From positions 1 through 29,841 of IMG/VR virus record IMGVR_UViG_3300031629_000047: a DNA stretch of 29,841 nucleotides; one strand, 5' to 3'. The first letter of the stretch is position 1. Every line of letters starts with the position of its first letter. Under the pieces are notes generated by a model. That model was not told the origin of the DNA. It saw only the letters and a list, made by a program, of their open reading frames with translations, and searched no databases. The stretch is from a virus. The translations under genes were made by a program, and so were the position numbers. Shown here piece after piece: positions 1 to 8,693 of this stretch.

Positions 1-2
1 CA

Positions 3-290
3 GCATCATCAACTTTTGTAGTTGTACCAGACGCAGGTAGAATTATTAAAATATTTGCTCATAACTTAGCAACTACTACTGGCACAGCAGCAGTTACTTT
101 TGAAATAGATGGCGTAGCTTGTACTACAGGTGCAATAAGTCATATAGCTGCAAGTTCAGCTGGCAAACAATACTCAACAGAACCTTCAGCAGCAAACGAA
201 GTTCTTGAAGGAAGTGCACTTGAATGTATCACTAATGGTGGTTCTACAAATGCTTCTAAAATGGAAATAACTTTCGTTATCAGAAGATAA
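3..290 (+). CDS. C-terminal part of a capsid-associated structural protein (partial)
   Basis: The reading frame is open from the window edge to a TAA at 288-290, giving 95 residues with no start in view. The visible part is rich in Ala, Thr and Ser and alternates short hydrophobic and polar stretches, as in a beta-sandwich. It begins with a VVPDAGRIIK segment and ends with KMEITFVIRR. A VP-x-aGRI-x-KI pattern followed by paired strands is common in small phage decoration or head-fibre proteins, and the place just before further head proteins and the adaptor fits. The protein at 7932-8270 has a similar build (YTVP...IVKSI), which suggests the same fold class but not proven homology. The exact role, decoration or fibre, is inferred. 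Confidence 0.6.
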   Translation, partial: ASSTFVVVPDAGRIIKIFAHNLATTTGTAAVTFEIDGVACTTGAISHIAASSAGKQYSTEPSAANEVLEGSALECITNGGSTNASKMEITFVIRR

Positions 291-299
291 TAAATTACT

Positions 300-317
300 G
301 GGGGTGGCAACATCCCC
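300..317 (+). terminator. Stem-loop with GNRA tetraloop between two head genes
   Basis: GGGGGTG (300-306), loop GCAA (307-310) and CATCCCC (311-317) form a 7-bp stem with one G-U pair. The G-U becomes a C-A mismatch on the opposite strand, so the structure belongs to the plus transcript. No U run follows (TAACAAAAAGG), so it may be a processing or mRNA-stabilising hairpin behind an abundant structural gene rather than a classical terminator. Confidence 0.5.
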
Positions 318-335
318 TAACAAAAAGGAACAAAT

Positions 336-614
336 ATGAATTACGGATTAAGACATGGAACTGTACTTAAATTAACTTCAGGATCTTCTTCTTCTGCAAG
401 TGCAGCATTTACAGATGGAACAGAATATATCAGAGTAGTTAGTACTATTGCTTGTCATATACAAGTAGCAGTATCACCTACAGCAGCAGCGACTACATCA
501 TTATTACCAGCTAACGAAGTTGAAACTATTAAAGTATCAGCTGGAGAAAAAATAGCTGTATTAAGAATTGGTGGATCAGACGGAGAATTATACGTAACTG
601 AACTATCTGAATAA
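336..614 (+). CDS. Small head or decoration-like structural protein
   Basis: The product has 92 residues, is rich in Ser, Ala and Thr, and has several likely beta strands (EYIRVVS, HIQVAVS, ETIKVSAGEKIAVLRI). The ATG follows an AAAAAGGA ribosome site and the stem-loop at 300-317. The stop codon overlaps the next ATG by one base. Such short all-beta proteins next to capsid genes in marine phages are usually decoration proteins or virion proteins of unknown role. I do not recognise a specific family. A role in the virion is inferred from position and composition only. Confidence 0.65.
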   Translation: MNYGLRHGTVLKLTSGSSSSASAAFTDGTEYIRVVSTIACHIQVAVSPTAAATTSLLPANEVETIKVSAGEKIAVLRIGGSDGELYVTELSE

Positions 615-952
615 TGGGTAGAGTCAGAGATATTGAATACGATGCTGGTGTAAAGACTAAGTACATCCAAGAGTCTGATGGTAAGTTAACTATCAATAAC
701 TCTCAAGATGTATCTTCTTTGTTAAAAAGAAACAAGGAGCTTTACAATCAGGATAATGGATATATATCTGGTGCAAAAGAAATGAAAAGAGTGGCTAGTA
801 TTCCACCTTTAATTCTTTCTATATGGGCTAAAGAATACAATGGAACAAACAATTGGTTCCAATTACCAAAACTAATTCAAAGAAAGATAATGAGAACTAA
901 ACTTAATAGTAATGAGTTTAGATATTTCAGAACAGCTGAGGGAAATTTATAA
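614..952 (+). CDS. Hypothetical protein in head-tail connector region
   Basis: A 112-residue, basic, mostly helical-looking soluble protein. It has a polar N-terminal half (GVKTKYIQESDGKL, then a lysine-rich stretch) and a second half with IPPLILSIWAKEYN and PKLIQRKIMRTKLNS. It lies between a small head protein and the adaptor gene and overlaps both by one base (TAATG at each end), so it is probably translated together with them. There is no signal peptide or membrane segment. It could be a head completion or assembly protein; I do not recognise the family. Confidence 0.6.
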   Translation: MGRVRDIEYDAGVKTKYIQESDGKLTINNSQDVSSLLKRNKELYNQDNGYISGAKEMKRVASIPPLILSIWAKEYNGTNNWFQLPKLIQRKIMRTKLNSNEFRYFRTAEGNL

Positions 953-1617
953 TGGCGTTAACAACATATTCAGGATTAAAAACTGCATTAGCCAACTGGT
1001 TAAACAGAACTGACTTAACAGATGAGATAGCTAATGACTTTATTAAGTTAGCTGAAGGTGATTTTAATGCTAAGTTAAGAATAAGACAAATGGAACAGAT
1101 TGATACTATTACTATAGACTCAGAATCTGTAGCAGTACCAACAGGTTTCATTGGAGTTAGATCTCTTTACCTACTTGCTTCAAGTACTAAGTACGCATTA
1201 AAGTATATTACACCTAGTAACATGTTTGATATTAAAGCAGGATCAACTACTGCTAGACCAAGAGTATATACAATTCAAAGTGATGATGCTTCAGAAACAT
1301 TAAGATTTGGGCCAGCACCTGATACAAGTTATACAGGTTATCTATCTTATTATAAAAGCTTTACACCTTTAAGTGATACAGCTACTACAAATTACATTTT
1401 AACAAGTCACCCAGCTATATATTTATATGGCTCTTTATTTCATGCAGCAAACTTCTTAGGTGGTATAGATCCACAACAAGTTCAACAATGGTTTCAAATG
1501 TATGTTGCAGCTCTAGAAAGATGTGAAAATAATGACAAACAAGATTCATATGGTGGAGCACCTGTTCAACAAAGAACAGATATACAAACCGACTTATCAT
1601 TTTATAGGAGCAGATAA
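952..1617 (+). CDS. Head-tail adaptor protein (SU10 adaptor-like)
   Basis: A 221-residue protein expected to sit below the portal ring and join the head to the short tail. The N-terminal pattern of TYSGLKTALANWLNRTDL, then FIKLAEGDFNAKLRIRQME, matches what I know of the phage SU10-type adaptor family: a first helix, a stretch like DDF/ANDFI and a conserved LR-x-R-x-ME. The middle is beta-rich (residues 45-140), and the C-terminal part is helical with a polar tail. The length is typical. It is followed directly by the nozzle gene, the order usual in podoviruses. Family assignment is from pattern memory, not a search. Confidence 0.75.
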   Translation: MALTTYSGLKTALANWLNRTDLTDEIANDFIKLAEGDFNAKLRIRQMEQIDTITIDSESVAVPTGFIGVRSLYLLASSTKYALKYITPSNMFDIKAGSTTARPRVYTIQSDDASETLRFGPAPDTSYTGYLSYYKSFTPLSDTATTNYILTSHPAIYLYGSLFHAANFLGGIDPQQVQQWFQMYVAALERCENNDKQDSYGGAPVQQRTDIQTDLSFYRSR

Positions 1618-3425
1618 TGCAAATACCTTTTGGAGAATGGCTACCTGATCAACCAGCACATGGTATGAAAGGTGCTAATGTAGCAACAAATGTTTACCAT
1701 GCTTTAGGATCTTATAAAAGATTTCCTTCATTAGTTTCGTATTCAGCTGCATCAACAACTGTTTCAGATGCACGTGGAGCAGGATCATTTAGAGATAACT
1801 CTAATGCTGTATTTAATTTTGTAGCTACTGCAGATACTTTATATAAGTTAGCATCAGGAACTTTTACTGATGTGGGTGCTGGTGGATTATTATTATCTAC
1901 AGCAAAAGCTTCATGTACAATCACAGTTTCTGATTATGCTAATATTGGTGCTAGTAAAACTGTTAGTTTACAAAAAAATAATGGATCATCTATTACATTT
2001 ACATCAGTAACTGGTTCACCATCTACAAATCAATTTCAAGTACAAACTAACGATAATACAACAGCAACAAATTTAAAAACAACTATTAATGGTCATGCAG
2101 ATTTTACAGCAACAGTAGCAGATGCAGTTGTTACAGTAACAAGAGCTGCAGTTGGTAGATTAAATTTAACTAATGTTTCTTCAGATACTGTAAGACTAAC
2201 AACAACAAATTTTACTGGTGGAACTCCTTTATCAGGAACAGCAACAGACTTTGTAACATTCACACAATTTGGTGAATACGTAATTGCAAGTAATGGTGTA
2301 GATCCAGTTCAATATTATTTAATGGGTACATCAACTGCTTTTGCTAATCTTACTGCAATTCAAACAGCAGGAACATGTCCTTTATTTAGAGTCTCTGGAG
2401 TTATCAGGGATTTTTTAGTTTCAGGTAATATTAGTGGAGCAACTAATAGAATACAATGGTCAGGAATTAATGACATTACAGTATGGACAGGTAAACAATC
2501 TGACTCACAAGATCTTCCAGGATCAGGTGGTAAAATTGTTGCCATTACTTCTGGTGAAGTAGGATATGTATTTAGACAAAACCAAATAATTCGTATGGAT
2601 TATGTTGGTGGTGCAACAGTATTTAGACTGTCAGTTATATCTCCTAACCGAGGAGCTATGTATGGTAAAACAGTAGCACAAGATAACAGACGTGTATTTT
2701 TCTATGCAGATGATGGCTTCTACGAAATACAAGGTGATAACGTAGTAGGTATTGGTGTAGAAAAAGTAAACAGATTTTTTGATTTAGATTTAAACAAAGC
2801 TTATTCAGACAGAATAGTAGCAGCAACAGATCCATTTAATACATTGGTTATGTGGTTATACCCTTCTGTAAATGATACTGCTAATACTACAGGTATATGT
2901 GATCGTTTAATTATATATAATTATTCTACACAAAAATGGTCATTATCAAAAGTAAATGCTAGTCAAATATTTTCTCAATTTATTGGAGCTTATACTGTAG
3001 AATTAATGGATATTATATCTGAAAATCTTGAAAATATTGGTGCATCATTAGATACAGATTTTTGGTCTGGTGGACAAATGTATTTAGGTGGAATAGATAA
3101 TAGTTATAAAGCTGCAATCTTTTCTGGAACTTCTAATGAATGTGAAATAGAAACAGCAGAAATAGAAGGTTTCCCAGGAGCAAGAACTAATATTACAGGA
3201 GTTAGACCAATTGTAGATGCAACTGCAACAGTAACTGTAAAAACTAGAGAAAGATTAGCAGACACAGAAACAGAGTCTAGTTCATCTTCTATGGTAACAA
3301 GTGGTGTTAATCCAGTTAGACAATCAGGTAGATACATAAGAGCTAATGTAAAAATAGCTTCAGGAACTACATTTAACCATGCACAAGGAATTGATCTTGT
3401 TGCATCAAAAGCAGGATATAGATAA
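1617..3425 (+). CDS. Tail nozzle / tail tube protein B-like protein
   Basis: A 602-residue protein expected to form the distal tube (nozzle) of the short tail. The start, MQIPFGEWLPDQPA, followed by ATNVYHALGSYKRFPS, is a hallmark of phage stabilisation or nozzle proteins, where it packs on the adaptor. A Thr/Asn-rich beta insertion lies at about residues 85-195 (SCTITVSDYANIG... FTATVADAVVTVTRAA). The second half, with IQWSGINDITVW, GEVGYVFRQNQIIRMDYVGG and VFFYADDGFYEI, resembles the beta-propeller core of this family. The stop overlaps the next small gene in TAATG. The early insertion looks like an Ig-like or surface domain added to the usual fold; this is inference. Confidence 0.8.
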   Translation: MQIPFGEWLPDQPAHGMKGANVATNVYHALGSYKRFPSLVSYSAASTTVSDARGAGSFRDNSNAVFNFVATADTLYKLASGTFTDVGAGGLLLSTAKASCTITVSDYANIGASKTVSLQKNNGSSITFTSVTGSPSTNQFQVQTNDNTTATNLKTTINGHADFTATVADAVVTVTRAAVGRLNLTNVSSDTVRLTTTNFTGGTPLSGTATDFVTFTQFGEYVIASNGVDPVQYYLMGTSTAFANLTAIQTAGTCPLFRVSGVIRDFLVSGNISGATNRIQWSGINDITVWTGKQSDSQDLPGSGGKIVAITSGEVGYVFRQNQIIRMDYVGGATVFRLSVISPNRGAMYGKTVAQDNRRVFFYADDGFYEIQGDNVVGIGVEKVNRFFDLDLNKAYSDRIVAATDPFNTLVMWLYPSVNDTANTTGICDRLIIYNYSTQKWSLSKVNASQIFSQFIGAYTVELMDIISENLENIGASLDTDFWSGGQMYLGGIDNSYKAAIFSGTSNECEIETAEIEGFPGARTNITGVRPIVDATATVTVKTRERLADTETESSSSSMVTSGVNPVRQSGRYIRANVKIASGTTFNHAQGIDLVASKAGYR

Positions 3426-3571
3426 TGAGTGATACAACAGATATAGATAACGTTAGATATTCAATGGAAACACAAGAATTTTTTCAAAGACAAATTGAAG
3501 AAGCAATTAATACATTAGTTAACAAGAACAATACTGAAAGCAATAAAGCATTCAGTTGGTTTATGGAATAG
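3425..3571 (+). CDS. Small protein between nozzle and tail fibre genes
   Basis: A 48-residue frame starting with MSDTTDIDNVRYS and ending with NKAFSWFME. It begins at an ATG that overlaps the nozzle stop (TAATG) and ends just before the fibre start; its TAG supplies the first G of the GGGAG ribosome site of the fibre gene. The middle (METQEFFQRQIEEAINTLVN) looks like an amphipathic helix. The tight fit between two structural genes argues that it is real. Function unknown; a small virion or assembly factor is possible. Confidence 0.65.
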   Translation: MSDTTDIDNVRYSMETQEFFQRQIEEAINTLVNKNNTESNKAFSWFME

Positions 3572-3579
3572 GGAGATTT

Positions 3580-6500
3580 ATGGCAGGAACATTTTTAGGA
3601 AAATACGACACAACATCAGCAAATAATACAACTACAGGAACTAATTCAGTTTCAGTTGCAGAAGGAATGTTGCCTTCCAACATCAATAATGCTTTTAGAA
3701 GTGTTATGGCAGATATTAGACAGCACTATAATGATGCTGAATGGATTGAATATGGAGATGGAGCAGGTACTTATACACCTACTTATGTATCTTCTACAAG
3801 TTTTACAATAGATGGAGTTGATGTAACAACTCCTTATCATGTTGGACGTAGAATTAAAGTTGTGGCAACTACGCCAGGAACTATTTACGGATCAATTACA
3901 GCAACAGCATTTTCAACAAATACAACAGTAACAGTAGCATGGGATTCAGGATCTTTATCTAATGAAGCTATTACAAGTGTTTATCTTGGTGTTTTATCTA
4001 AGACAAATTCTTCTATACCTTTAGTAGTTATTGGAACTGGAAATGTAGCAGATGATGCAATTACAGCTGCAAAAATGGCAGTTAATTCTGTAGATTCAGA
4101 TTCATACGTAGACGCTAGTATTGACTTAGCTCATATGAGTGTAAACAGTATTGATAGTGATCAGTATGTAGATGCATCAATAGACACAGCACATTTAGCA
4201 GCAGATGTAATTACTGGAGCTAAAATAGCAGATGATGCTATTGATAGTGAACATTATACAGATGCAAGTATAGATCTTGCACACATGAGTGTAAATTCTA
4301 TAGACTCAGATCAATACGTTGATGGCTCAATAGATGTAGCTCACATGTCAGCAGACTCAGTTGATTCAGCACAATATGTTGATGGTTCAATAGATAATGC
4401 ACACATAGCTGATGATGCTATTGACAGCGAACATTATGCTGCTGGTAGTATTGATACAGCTCACATAGCTGACGTTAATGTAACTCTTGCAAAACTTGCA
4501 ACTAGTTCAGTTAACTCATCTAAAATTGTAGATGATTCAATTGTTAATGCAGATATTAATTCAAGTGCTGCAATAGATGCAACTAAGATTGCAAATGGTA
4601 CAGTAACAAGTGCAGAATTCCAATATATTAATACTTTGAGCTCTAATGCTCAAACACAAATAAATACAAAAGCAGCTACAACTTATGTTGATGAAGCAGT
4701 TGCAGGACTAAGAACTAGAATAGTTGTAGAAGCAACATCAACAGCAAACGTAGTTATAGCAAGTGCTCTAGAAGCAGGAGACGCTATTGATGGTGTAACT
4801 TTAGTAGCTGGAGATCAAGTTTTACTTAAAGATCAATCTACTGCTAGTCAAAATGGTATATATACAGCAGTTGGTAGTGGTGCAGGAGCTGCATCTAGAT
4901 CAACTGAATATAATACTATAGATGAAATTTCTGGTCAAATGGTTGTTGCTAATCAAGGAACAGCTAATGATAATACTATATGGCTTTGTACTACAAACAG
5001 TAGTGCTTCTCTTGGCTCAGATTCAATTACATTTACAAAAATTACTCCATCAAATTCAGGAACAGTTACATCTATTATTGCTGGAACTGGTTTATCTGGT
5101 GGTACTATTACAGGATCTGGAACAATTGCAATTGATACAGCTACGACTGTGGATAAAACAACATCACAAACTTTAACAAACAAAACTTTAACAACTCCAG
5201 TAATAACTTCTATATCAAATAGTGGAACTGTTACTATACCATCTGGAGCAGATACTTTAGTTGGAAAAGCTACTACTGATACCTTTACAAATAAAACATT
5301 AGATTTAGGTGGAACTGGTAATAGTTTAACAGGTTCATTAGCAGAATTTAATACTGCTTTACAAAGTGATAGTTTTACTTCTTTAACAGGAACTGAAACA
5401 CTTACAAACAAAACTTTAACTTCACCAAAAATAAATGAAGATGTAGCAGTAACTTCTACTGCAACAGAACTAAATTTATTAGATGGTGTTAGTGGATTAG
5501 TACAAGGTGATTTAACTAAACTTGCAGCAGTAGATGCTTCGGCAGCAGAAATAGATACATTAGATGCTTTAAGTAGAGGAAGTATTATTTATGGTAATGC
5601 TAGTGCAGCCACAGCAATTTTAACCAAAGGTACAGCTAACCAAGTATTAACTTCTGATGGAACTGATATATCTTGGTCAGCAGTAGATGCTGGTGTTTCA
5701 TGGCAAACAATCGTAACTGGTTCAACTTTAACAGCAGTTGCTGGTAGAGCATATTGGATTAACACAACATCTAATGCTTGTACTATAACTTTACCTAGTT
5801 CAGCTAGTAATGGCGACCAAATTATCTTTGCTGACTTTGCAAGAAATTGGGGAACTAATTCTGTTACACTAGATTCAAATGGATTAAATTATCAAGGTGA
5901 AGATGATTCAAATAATTTCATATATTCAACATCAGGTGAAACAGTTAATATTGTTTATTCAGGAGCAACTAATGGTTGGATTCCTTTAGATGATGATGCT
6001 GTAGCATTTGTTGGCCCACCACCATCAACTCAAAAATCTATTATGGCTTTTGGTGATAGTGCTGGTGCAAGTAAATCAAATTTAGTTAACAGTTCTGGAG
6101 TAATTGCAGCAGATATTAATGGTGTAGGAACACAAAGATATGGAGTAGATGCTGCTTCATATGGTGGGGACAAAGGTCTTTACGCATTTGGCAGACCAAG
6201 TGGTTATGTAAATACTAGAAATTTAATTTCTAATCAAGGTGTAATTGCTTCTGATGCTACTGGTGCTGGTGCTGCTAGAGCCTATTTGTCTGGAACTCAA
6301 TATGGTACAGACACAGCAATTTTTGCTTTTGGTAATACTGGTTCTGGTTATGTAAATAATTATAATTTAGTTAATAACACAGGTGTGGTCGCTTCTGATA
6401 CATCTGGCTCTGGTACTATAAGGTCTGGTGCTGGTTCAGTACCTTATGGTGGAGATAAAGCTATGTACGCATATGGTTATAGTGGAAGTTATCTTAATAG

Positions 6501-6900
6501 TAAGGCTTTAGTTTCTAATCAAGGTGTTGTTGCTTCAAATTCTACTGGTGTAGGAACGGCTAGAGTTTATATGAGTGGTTCTGGTTATGATGGTGGAGAT
6601 AAAGGTATTTTCGCATTTGGAGATAATAATAACAGTATGATAGGTGTAACAAATTTAGTTTCAAATACTGGTTCATTAGCTAGTGATACTAGTGCCGTAG
6701 GTACTGCTAGATATGGAGTTTATTGTAGTCAATATGGTGGAGATAAAGCAATCTTTGCGTATGGTTATACTAATGCTGGTGCTGGTGCATTAAATATGAA
6801 AAATTTAGTTAATAGTTCTGGTGTTATGGCTTCTGATGCGACAGGTGTCGGTTCAGTTAGAGCAAATGGTGGAGCATGTGGATTCTCACAATCAGCATAA
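3580..6900 (+). CDS. Long tail fibre / receptor-binding protein
   Basis: I place the start at 3580, giving 1106 residues, because GGGAG at 3571-3575 sits five bases ahead; an earlier in-frame ATG at 3556 lacks such a site. Residues 1-150 are a conserved-looking virion-attachment domain (MAGTFLGKYD, then LPSNINNAFRSVMADIR). Residues 167-302 hold 20-residue repeats of the type SID-x-AH-x, typical of a trimeric shaft. Residues 525-620 hold three TxTFTNKTL-type motifs followed by TATELNLLDGV, widespread in marine phage fibres. A TVTIPSS-like beta domain follows at about 720-810. Residues 819-1106 are six repeats of about 48 residues, each starting with KAIFAYG or a variant, likely a propeller-like receptor-binding tip. 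The protein probably decides host range. It is not followed by a recognisable classic fibre chaperone. Confidence 0.85.
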   Translation: MAGTFLGKYDTTSANNTTTGTNSVSVAEGMLPSNINNAFRSVMADIRQHYNDAEWIEYGDGAGTYTPTYVSSTSFTIDGVDVTTPYHVGRRIKVVATTPGTIYGSITATAFSTNTTVTVAWDSGSLSNEAITSVYLGVLSKTNSSIPLVVIGTGNVADDAITAAKMAVNSVDSDSYVDASIDLAHMSVNSIDSDQYVDASIDTAHLAADVITGAKIADDAIDSEHYTDASIDLAHMSVNSIDSDQYVDGSIDVAHMSADSVDSAQYVDGSIDNAHIADDAIDSEHYAAGSIDTAHIADVNVTLAKLATSSVNSSKIVDDSIVNADINSSAAIDATKIANGTVTSAEFQYINTLSSNAQTQINTKAATTYVDEAVAGLRTRIVVEATSTANVVIASALEAGDAIDGVTLVAGDQVLLKDQSTASQNGIYTAVGSGAGAASRSTEYNTIDEISGQMVVANQGTANDNTIWLCTTNSSASLGSDSITFTKITPSNSGTVTSIIAGTGLSGGTITGSGTIAIDTATTVDKTTSQTLTNKTLTTPVITSISNSGTVTIPSGADTLVGKATTDTFTNKTLDLGGTGNSLTGSLAEFNTALQSDSFTSLTGTETLTNKTLTSPKINEDVAVTSTATELNLLDGVSGLVQGDLTKLAAVDASAAEIDTLDALSRGSIIYGNASAATAILTKGTANQVLTSDGTDISWSAVDAGVSWQTIVTGSTLTAVAGRAYWINTTSNACTITLPSSASNGDQIIFADFARNWGTNSVTLDSNGLNYQGEDDSNNFIYSTSGETVNIVYSGATNGWIPLDDDAVAFVGPPPSTQKSIMAFGDSAGASKSNLVNSSGVIAADINGVGTQRYGVDAASYGGDKGLYAFGRPSGYVNTRNLISNQGVIASDATGAGAARAYLSGTQYGTDTAIFAFGNTGSGYVNNYNLVNNTGVVASDTSGSGTIRSGAGSVPYGGDKAMYAYGYSGSYLNSKALVSNQGVVASNSTGVGTARVYMSGSGYDGGDKGIFAFGDNNNSMIGVTNLVSNTGSLASDTSAVGTARYGVYCSQYGGDKAIFAYGYTNAGAGALNMKNLVNSSGVMASDATGVGSVRANGGACGFSQSA
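4081..4476 (+). repeat. 60-base coding repeats in the fibre shaft
   Basis: Within the fibre gene the residues SID-x-AH-x-x recur every 20 residues, with one 30-residue interval (the VITGAKIADD insert). One 19-residue unit from SIDLAHMSVNS to QYVD occurs twice with the same amino acids but differing codons. This argues for old duplication under protein-level selection rather than fresh DNA slippage. Confidence 0.7.
6034..6897 (+). repeat. Six propeller-like repeats at the fibre C-terminus
   Basis: Residues 819-1106 divide into six units of 46, 47, 48, 48, 48 and 51 residues. Each begins with an aromatic strand (SIMAFG, GLYAFG, AIFAFG, AMYAYG, GIFAFG, AIFAYG), then an N-L-V motif, a G-V-x-AS-D turn, GVGTAR and a YGGD link to the next unit. 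The last unit diverges after GVGSVR and ends GFSQSA. The pattern resembles kelch-type beta-propeller blades. Confidence 0.75.
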
Positions 6901-6923
6901 TAATAATATAGGAAAATAATAAT

Positions 6924-7529
6924 ATGGCTTCAAAACTTAATTCAGAATTTAATTATCGTTACCAAGTAATAGGAGATACTCCTTGGGAAAAATTAAAAAC
7001 ATTAAAAGGTTTTTTAGAAGGTAGAGTTGATGCAGCTAAACTTGAACAATTTGGTATTTTAAAACACAAAATTAAAGTTTCAAAGCTAAAACATTTTAAA
7101 GAAAATAAAGGTTTAGAATATGAAATTTTAGAACTTGAACTTGAAGTATTAGAACAAGAAGCTACTTTTCAAACTGCTAAAGAGGCATATGAACTTAATA
7201 GAATAGAAATTAAAACTTTAGAAAAACTATTAAAAGAACTCTATGTGATTGCAGAACCTACAAGAATTAAAGGTTATACAGATGAAGAAATGTTTGAAGC
7301 TAATGCTGCAAATGAATTTACTGTAAGTATTGGTAGAGAGATACAAGCTGAAATGATTGCTAATGGCAGACCATCACCAGCTAAATTAAAAAATGCTATG
7401 AGTAATCCTCATACTTGGAACGCATTAAAAAAAATAGGATTAGTACCTAAAGAAACAAAAATACTTATGGGTAATATTGATCCAACATTAAAAATAGAAC
7501 TTAAAGGAGTTGAAGATGAAATTATATAG
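6924..7529 (+). CDS. Coiled-coil protein downstream of tail fibre
   Basis: 201 residues. It starts MASKLNSEFNYRYQVIGDTP, a start I associate with an unnamed family in marine cyanophages and related phages. Residues 55-110 are almost pure charged heptads (ILELELEVLEQEATFQ...IKTLEKLLKEL), a strong coiled coil. The C-terminal part (NPHTWNALKKIGLVPKET) is a small helical domain. An AGGAAAA ribosome site precedes the ATG. It lies directly behind the fibre gene, which would fit a fibre assembly factor or small tail component, but there is no direct evidence. The end overlaps the next gene by 14 bases. Confidence 0.7.
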   Translation: MASKLNSEFNYRYQVIGDTPWEKLKTLKGFLEGRVDAAKLEQFGILKHKIKVSKLKHFKENKGLEYEILELELEVLEQEATFQTAKEAYELNRIEIKTLEKLLKELYVIAEPTRIKGYTDEEMFEANAANEFTVSIGREIQAEMIANGRPSPAKLKNAMSNPHTWNALKKIGLVPKETKILMGNIDPTLKIELKGVEDEII

Positions 7530-7893
7530 AATTGAATCGTCTGCATGTGGTAGTTTTTTTGGCACACCAGAGGATACTATAAAACCAGATAGAACAGATT
7601 GCACAATAATAGCACAAACACCAAGTAATGATGGTTATTTGTTTTTGTGTAAAGATTCACAAACTGCACAAACTGGTTTAACTTTATTAAGTACAGTACC
7701 ATCTGGATTTGATTTTACTTACTGTCAAGAATGGGGTCTAATAATTAATGATGCTGTTGTTGCAAGAGTGATATTAGATTTAAGAAAAAAATCTTACAAT
7801 ACTTGGGAAAGTCAGTTAGAAGAAATTTATGATCATGGAATAGATAATTGGAAAATAAGACTTACACAAGTTAAAGCAGATATTCCTAAATAG
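7516..7893 (+). CDS. Hypothetical protein of the tail-fibre cluster
   Basis: A 125-residue protein. The ATG at 7516 is preferred over a TTG at 7510 because AGGAG at 7505-7509 lies six bases ahead of it. The sequence mixes strands and helices: MKLYRIESSACGSFFGTPED, CTIIAQTPSNDGYLFLCKD and a C-terminal helix with WESQLEEIYDHGIDNWKIRL. It has four Cys without a metal-binding spacing. No signal peptide is present. The 14-base overlap with the coiled-coil gene suggests coupled translation and perhaps a shared role. Family not recognised. Confidence 0.6.
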   Translation: MKLYRIESSACGSFFGTPEDTIKPDRTDCTIIAQTPSNDGYLFLCKDSQTAQTGLTLLSTVPSGFDFTYCQEWGLIINDAVVARVILDLRKKSYNTWESQLEEIYDHGIDNWKIRLTQVKADIPK

Positions 7894-7897
7894 TTAA

Positions 7898-7925
7898 TTG
7901 AAAAAAACAATAAAAGAATTATAAA
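7898..7925 (+). promoter_or_regulatory. Possible sigma70-type promoter ahead of head-fibre-like gene
   Basis: TTGAAA (7898-7903) and TATAAA (7920-7925) are separated by 16 bases, each one base off consensus. The start site would fall at or next to the ATG at 7932, which has no Shine-Dalgarno sequence. Such matches are frequent by chance in AT-rich DNA, so this is only a candidate. Confidence 0.28.
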
Positions 7926-7931
7926 TAAAAC

Positions 7932-8270
7932 ATGGCTAATATATATAAAAACGCAGGTATTAATTTAACCACTACCAATTTAACTACTATATATACAGTA
8001 CCTACTTTAAGAACAGCTATTGTTAAAAGTATACAAATTAGTAATGAACACAGTAGTGGTAATTTGGTAGAAATATTTGTAACAGATAGTTCAGCAAGTG
8101 CTACCTTTGAAATTTATCACGTATCAATGGCTTCCTCAACAACAGTCAATGGTTTATCAGCACCTCTTGTCTTGGAAGCTGGTGATATACTTAAAATTCA
8201 AACAGCTAATGCTAACGTAATAGAAGGTATGATTAGCTATCTAGAAATATTTGACGAAAAAAGTACCTAA
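7932..8270 (+). CDS. Head-fibre-like beta-rich virion protein
   Basis: 112 residues beginning MANIYKNAGINLTTTN. It continues with TIYTVPTLRTAIVKSIQISN, a YTVP-x-AIVKSI pattern seen in small phage head-fibre or tail surface proteins, then alternating strands (VEIFVTDS, FEIYHVSM, LVLEAGDILKIQ). Its fold class resembles that of the partial protein at the window start. The 38 bases ahead hold a possible promoter and no ribosome site, unlike most genes here. The stop overlaps the next ATG by one base. The structural role is inferred from sequence character and place. Confidence 0.65.
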   Translation: MANIYKNAGINLTTTNLTTIYTVPTLRTAIVKSIQISNEHSSGNLVEIFVTDSSASATFEIYHVSMASSTTVNGLSAPLVLEAGDILKIQTANANVIEGMISYLEIFDEKST

Positions 8271-8692
8271 TGAAATTGGTTCAAGTACCTACAAAAAACA
8301 TTGAAGAAGTTTGGCACATAGTTGTCAAAGATATAGCAGACGCATTAGCAAGATCTAATGGATATGCTTTAGCAGAACACATTAAGAAATGGATCCTAGA
8401 AGAAAAAATGCAATTATGGATTTTATGGGATCAAGAAGATAAAGAAAGATATTTTGGTACAGTAGTAACAGAAGTAATACAAAGACCATTACAACGATGT
8501 CTTAACATTAAAATTATGACTGGTAAGCATCGTGAAAAATGGCAACATTTAATAAAACATATTGAAGAATTTGCATGGCAAAACAAGTGTGATTTATTAG
8601 AGTTGGTTGCAAGACCAGGTTGGAAGAAAGTTTTAAAACCATTTGGTTATAAAGAAAGTCATATATTATTAGAAAAAAAAAAGGAGAATTAG
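8270..8692 (+). CDS. GNAT-like protein of the internal virion protein cluster
   Basis: A 140-residue protein that looks like the reduced N-acetyltransferase fold often found at the head of podovirus internal-protein clusters. Visible elements are an N-terminal helix pair (IEEVWHIVVKDIADALA), a strand with LWILWDQ, a second with YFGTVVTEV, a short LNIKIMTG strand where the family has its acetyl-CoA loop, a long helix (WQHLIKHIEEFAWQNKCD) and the closing LELVARPGW..LKPFGYKE. A typical Q/RxxGxG/A cofactor loop is not clear (TGKHREKW instead), so catalysis is doubtful. It precedes the glycine-rich internal proteins directly. Confidence 0.65.
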   Translation: MKLVQVPTKNIEEVWHIVVKDIADALARSNGYALAEHIKKWILEEKMQLWILWDQEDKERYFGTVVTEVIQRPLQRCLNIKIMTGKHREKWQHLIKHIEEFAWQNKCDLLELVARPGWKKVLKPFGYKESHILLEKKKEN

Positions 8693-8693
8693 T

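Noticed and set aside
4922-5176. 84-codon plus-strand frame within the fibre gene
   Set aside because: Leu/Gln-rich translation of the fibre repeat in another frame; low-complexity shadow.
4953-5411. 152-codon open frame on the minus strand within the tail fibre
   Set aside because: It is a Val-rich mirror of the Thr/Asn-rich fibre codons, with no ribosome site and full overlap with a clear gene.
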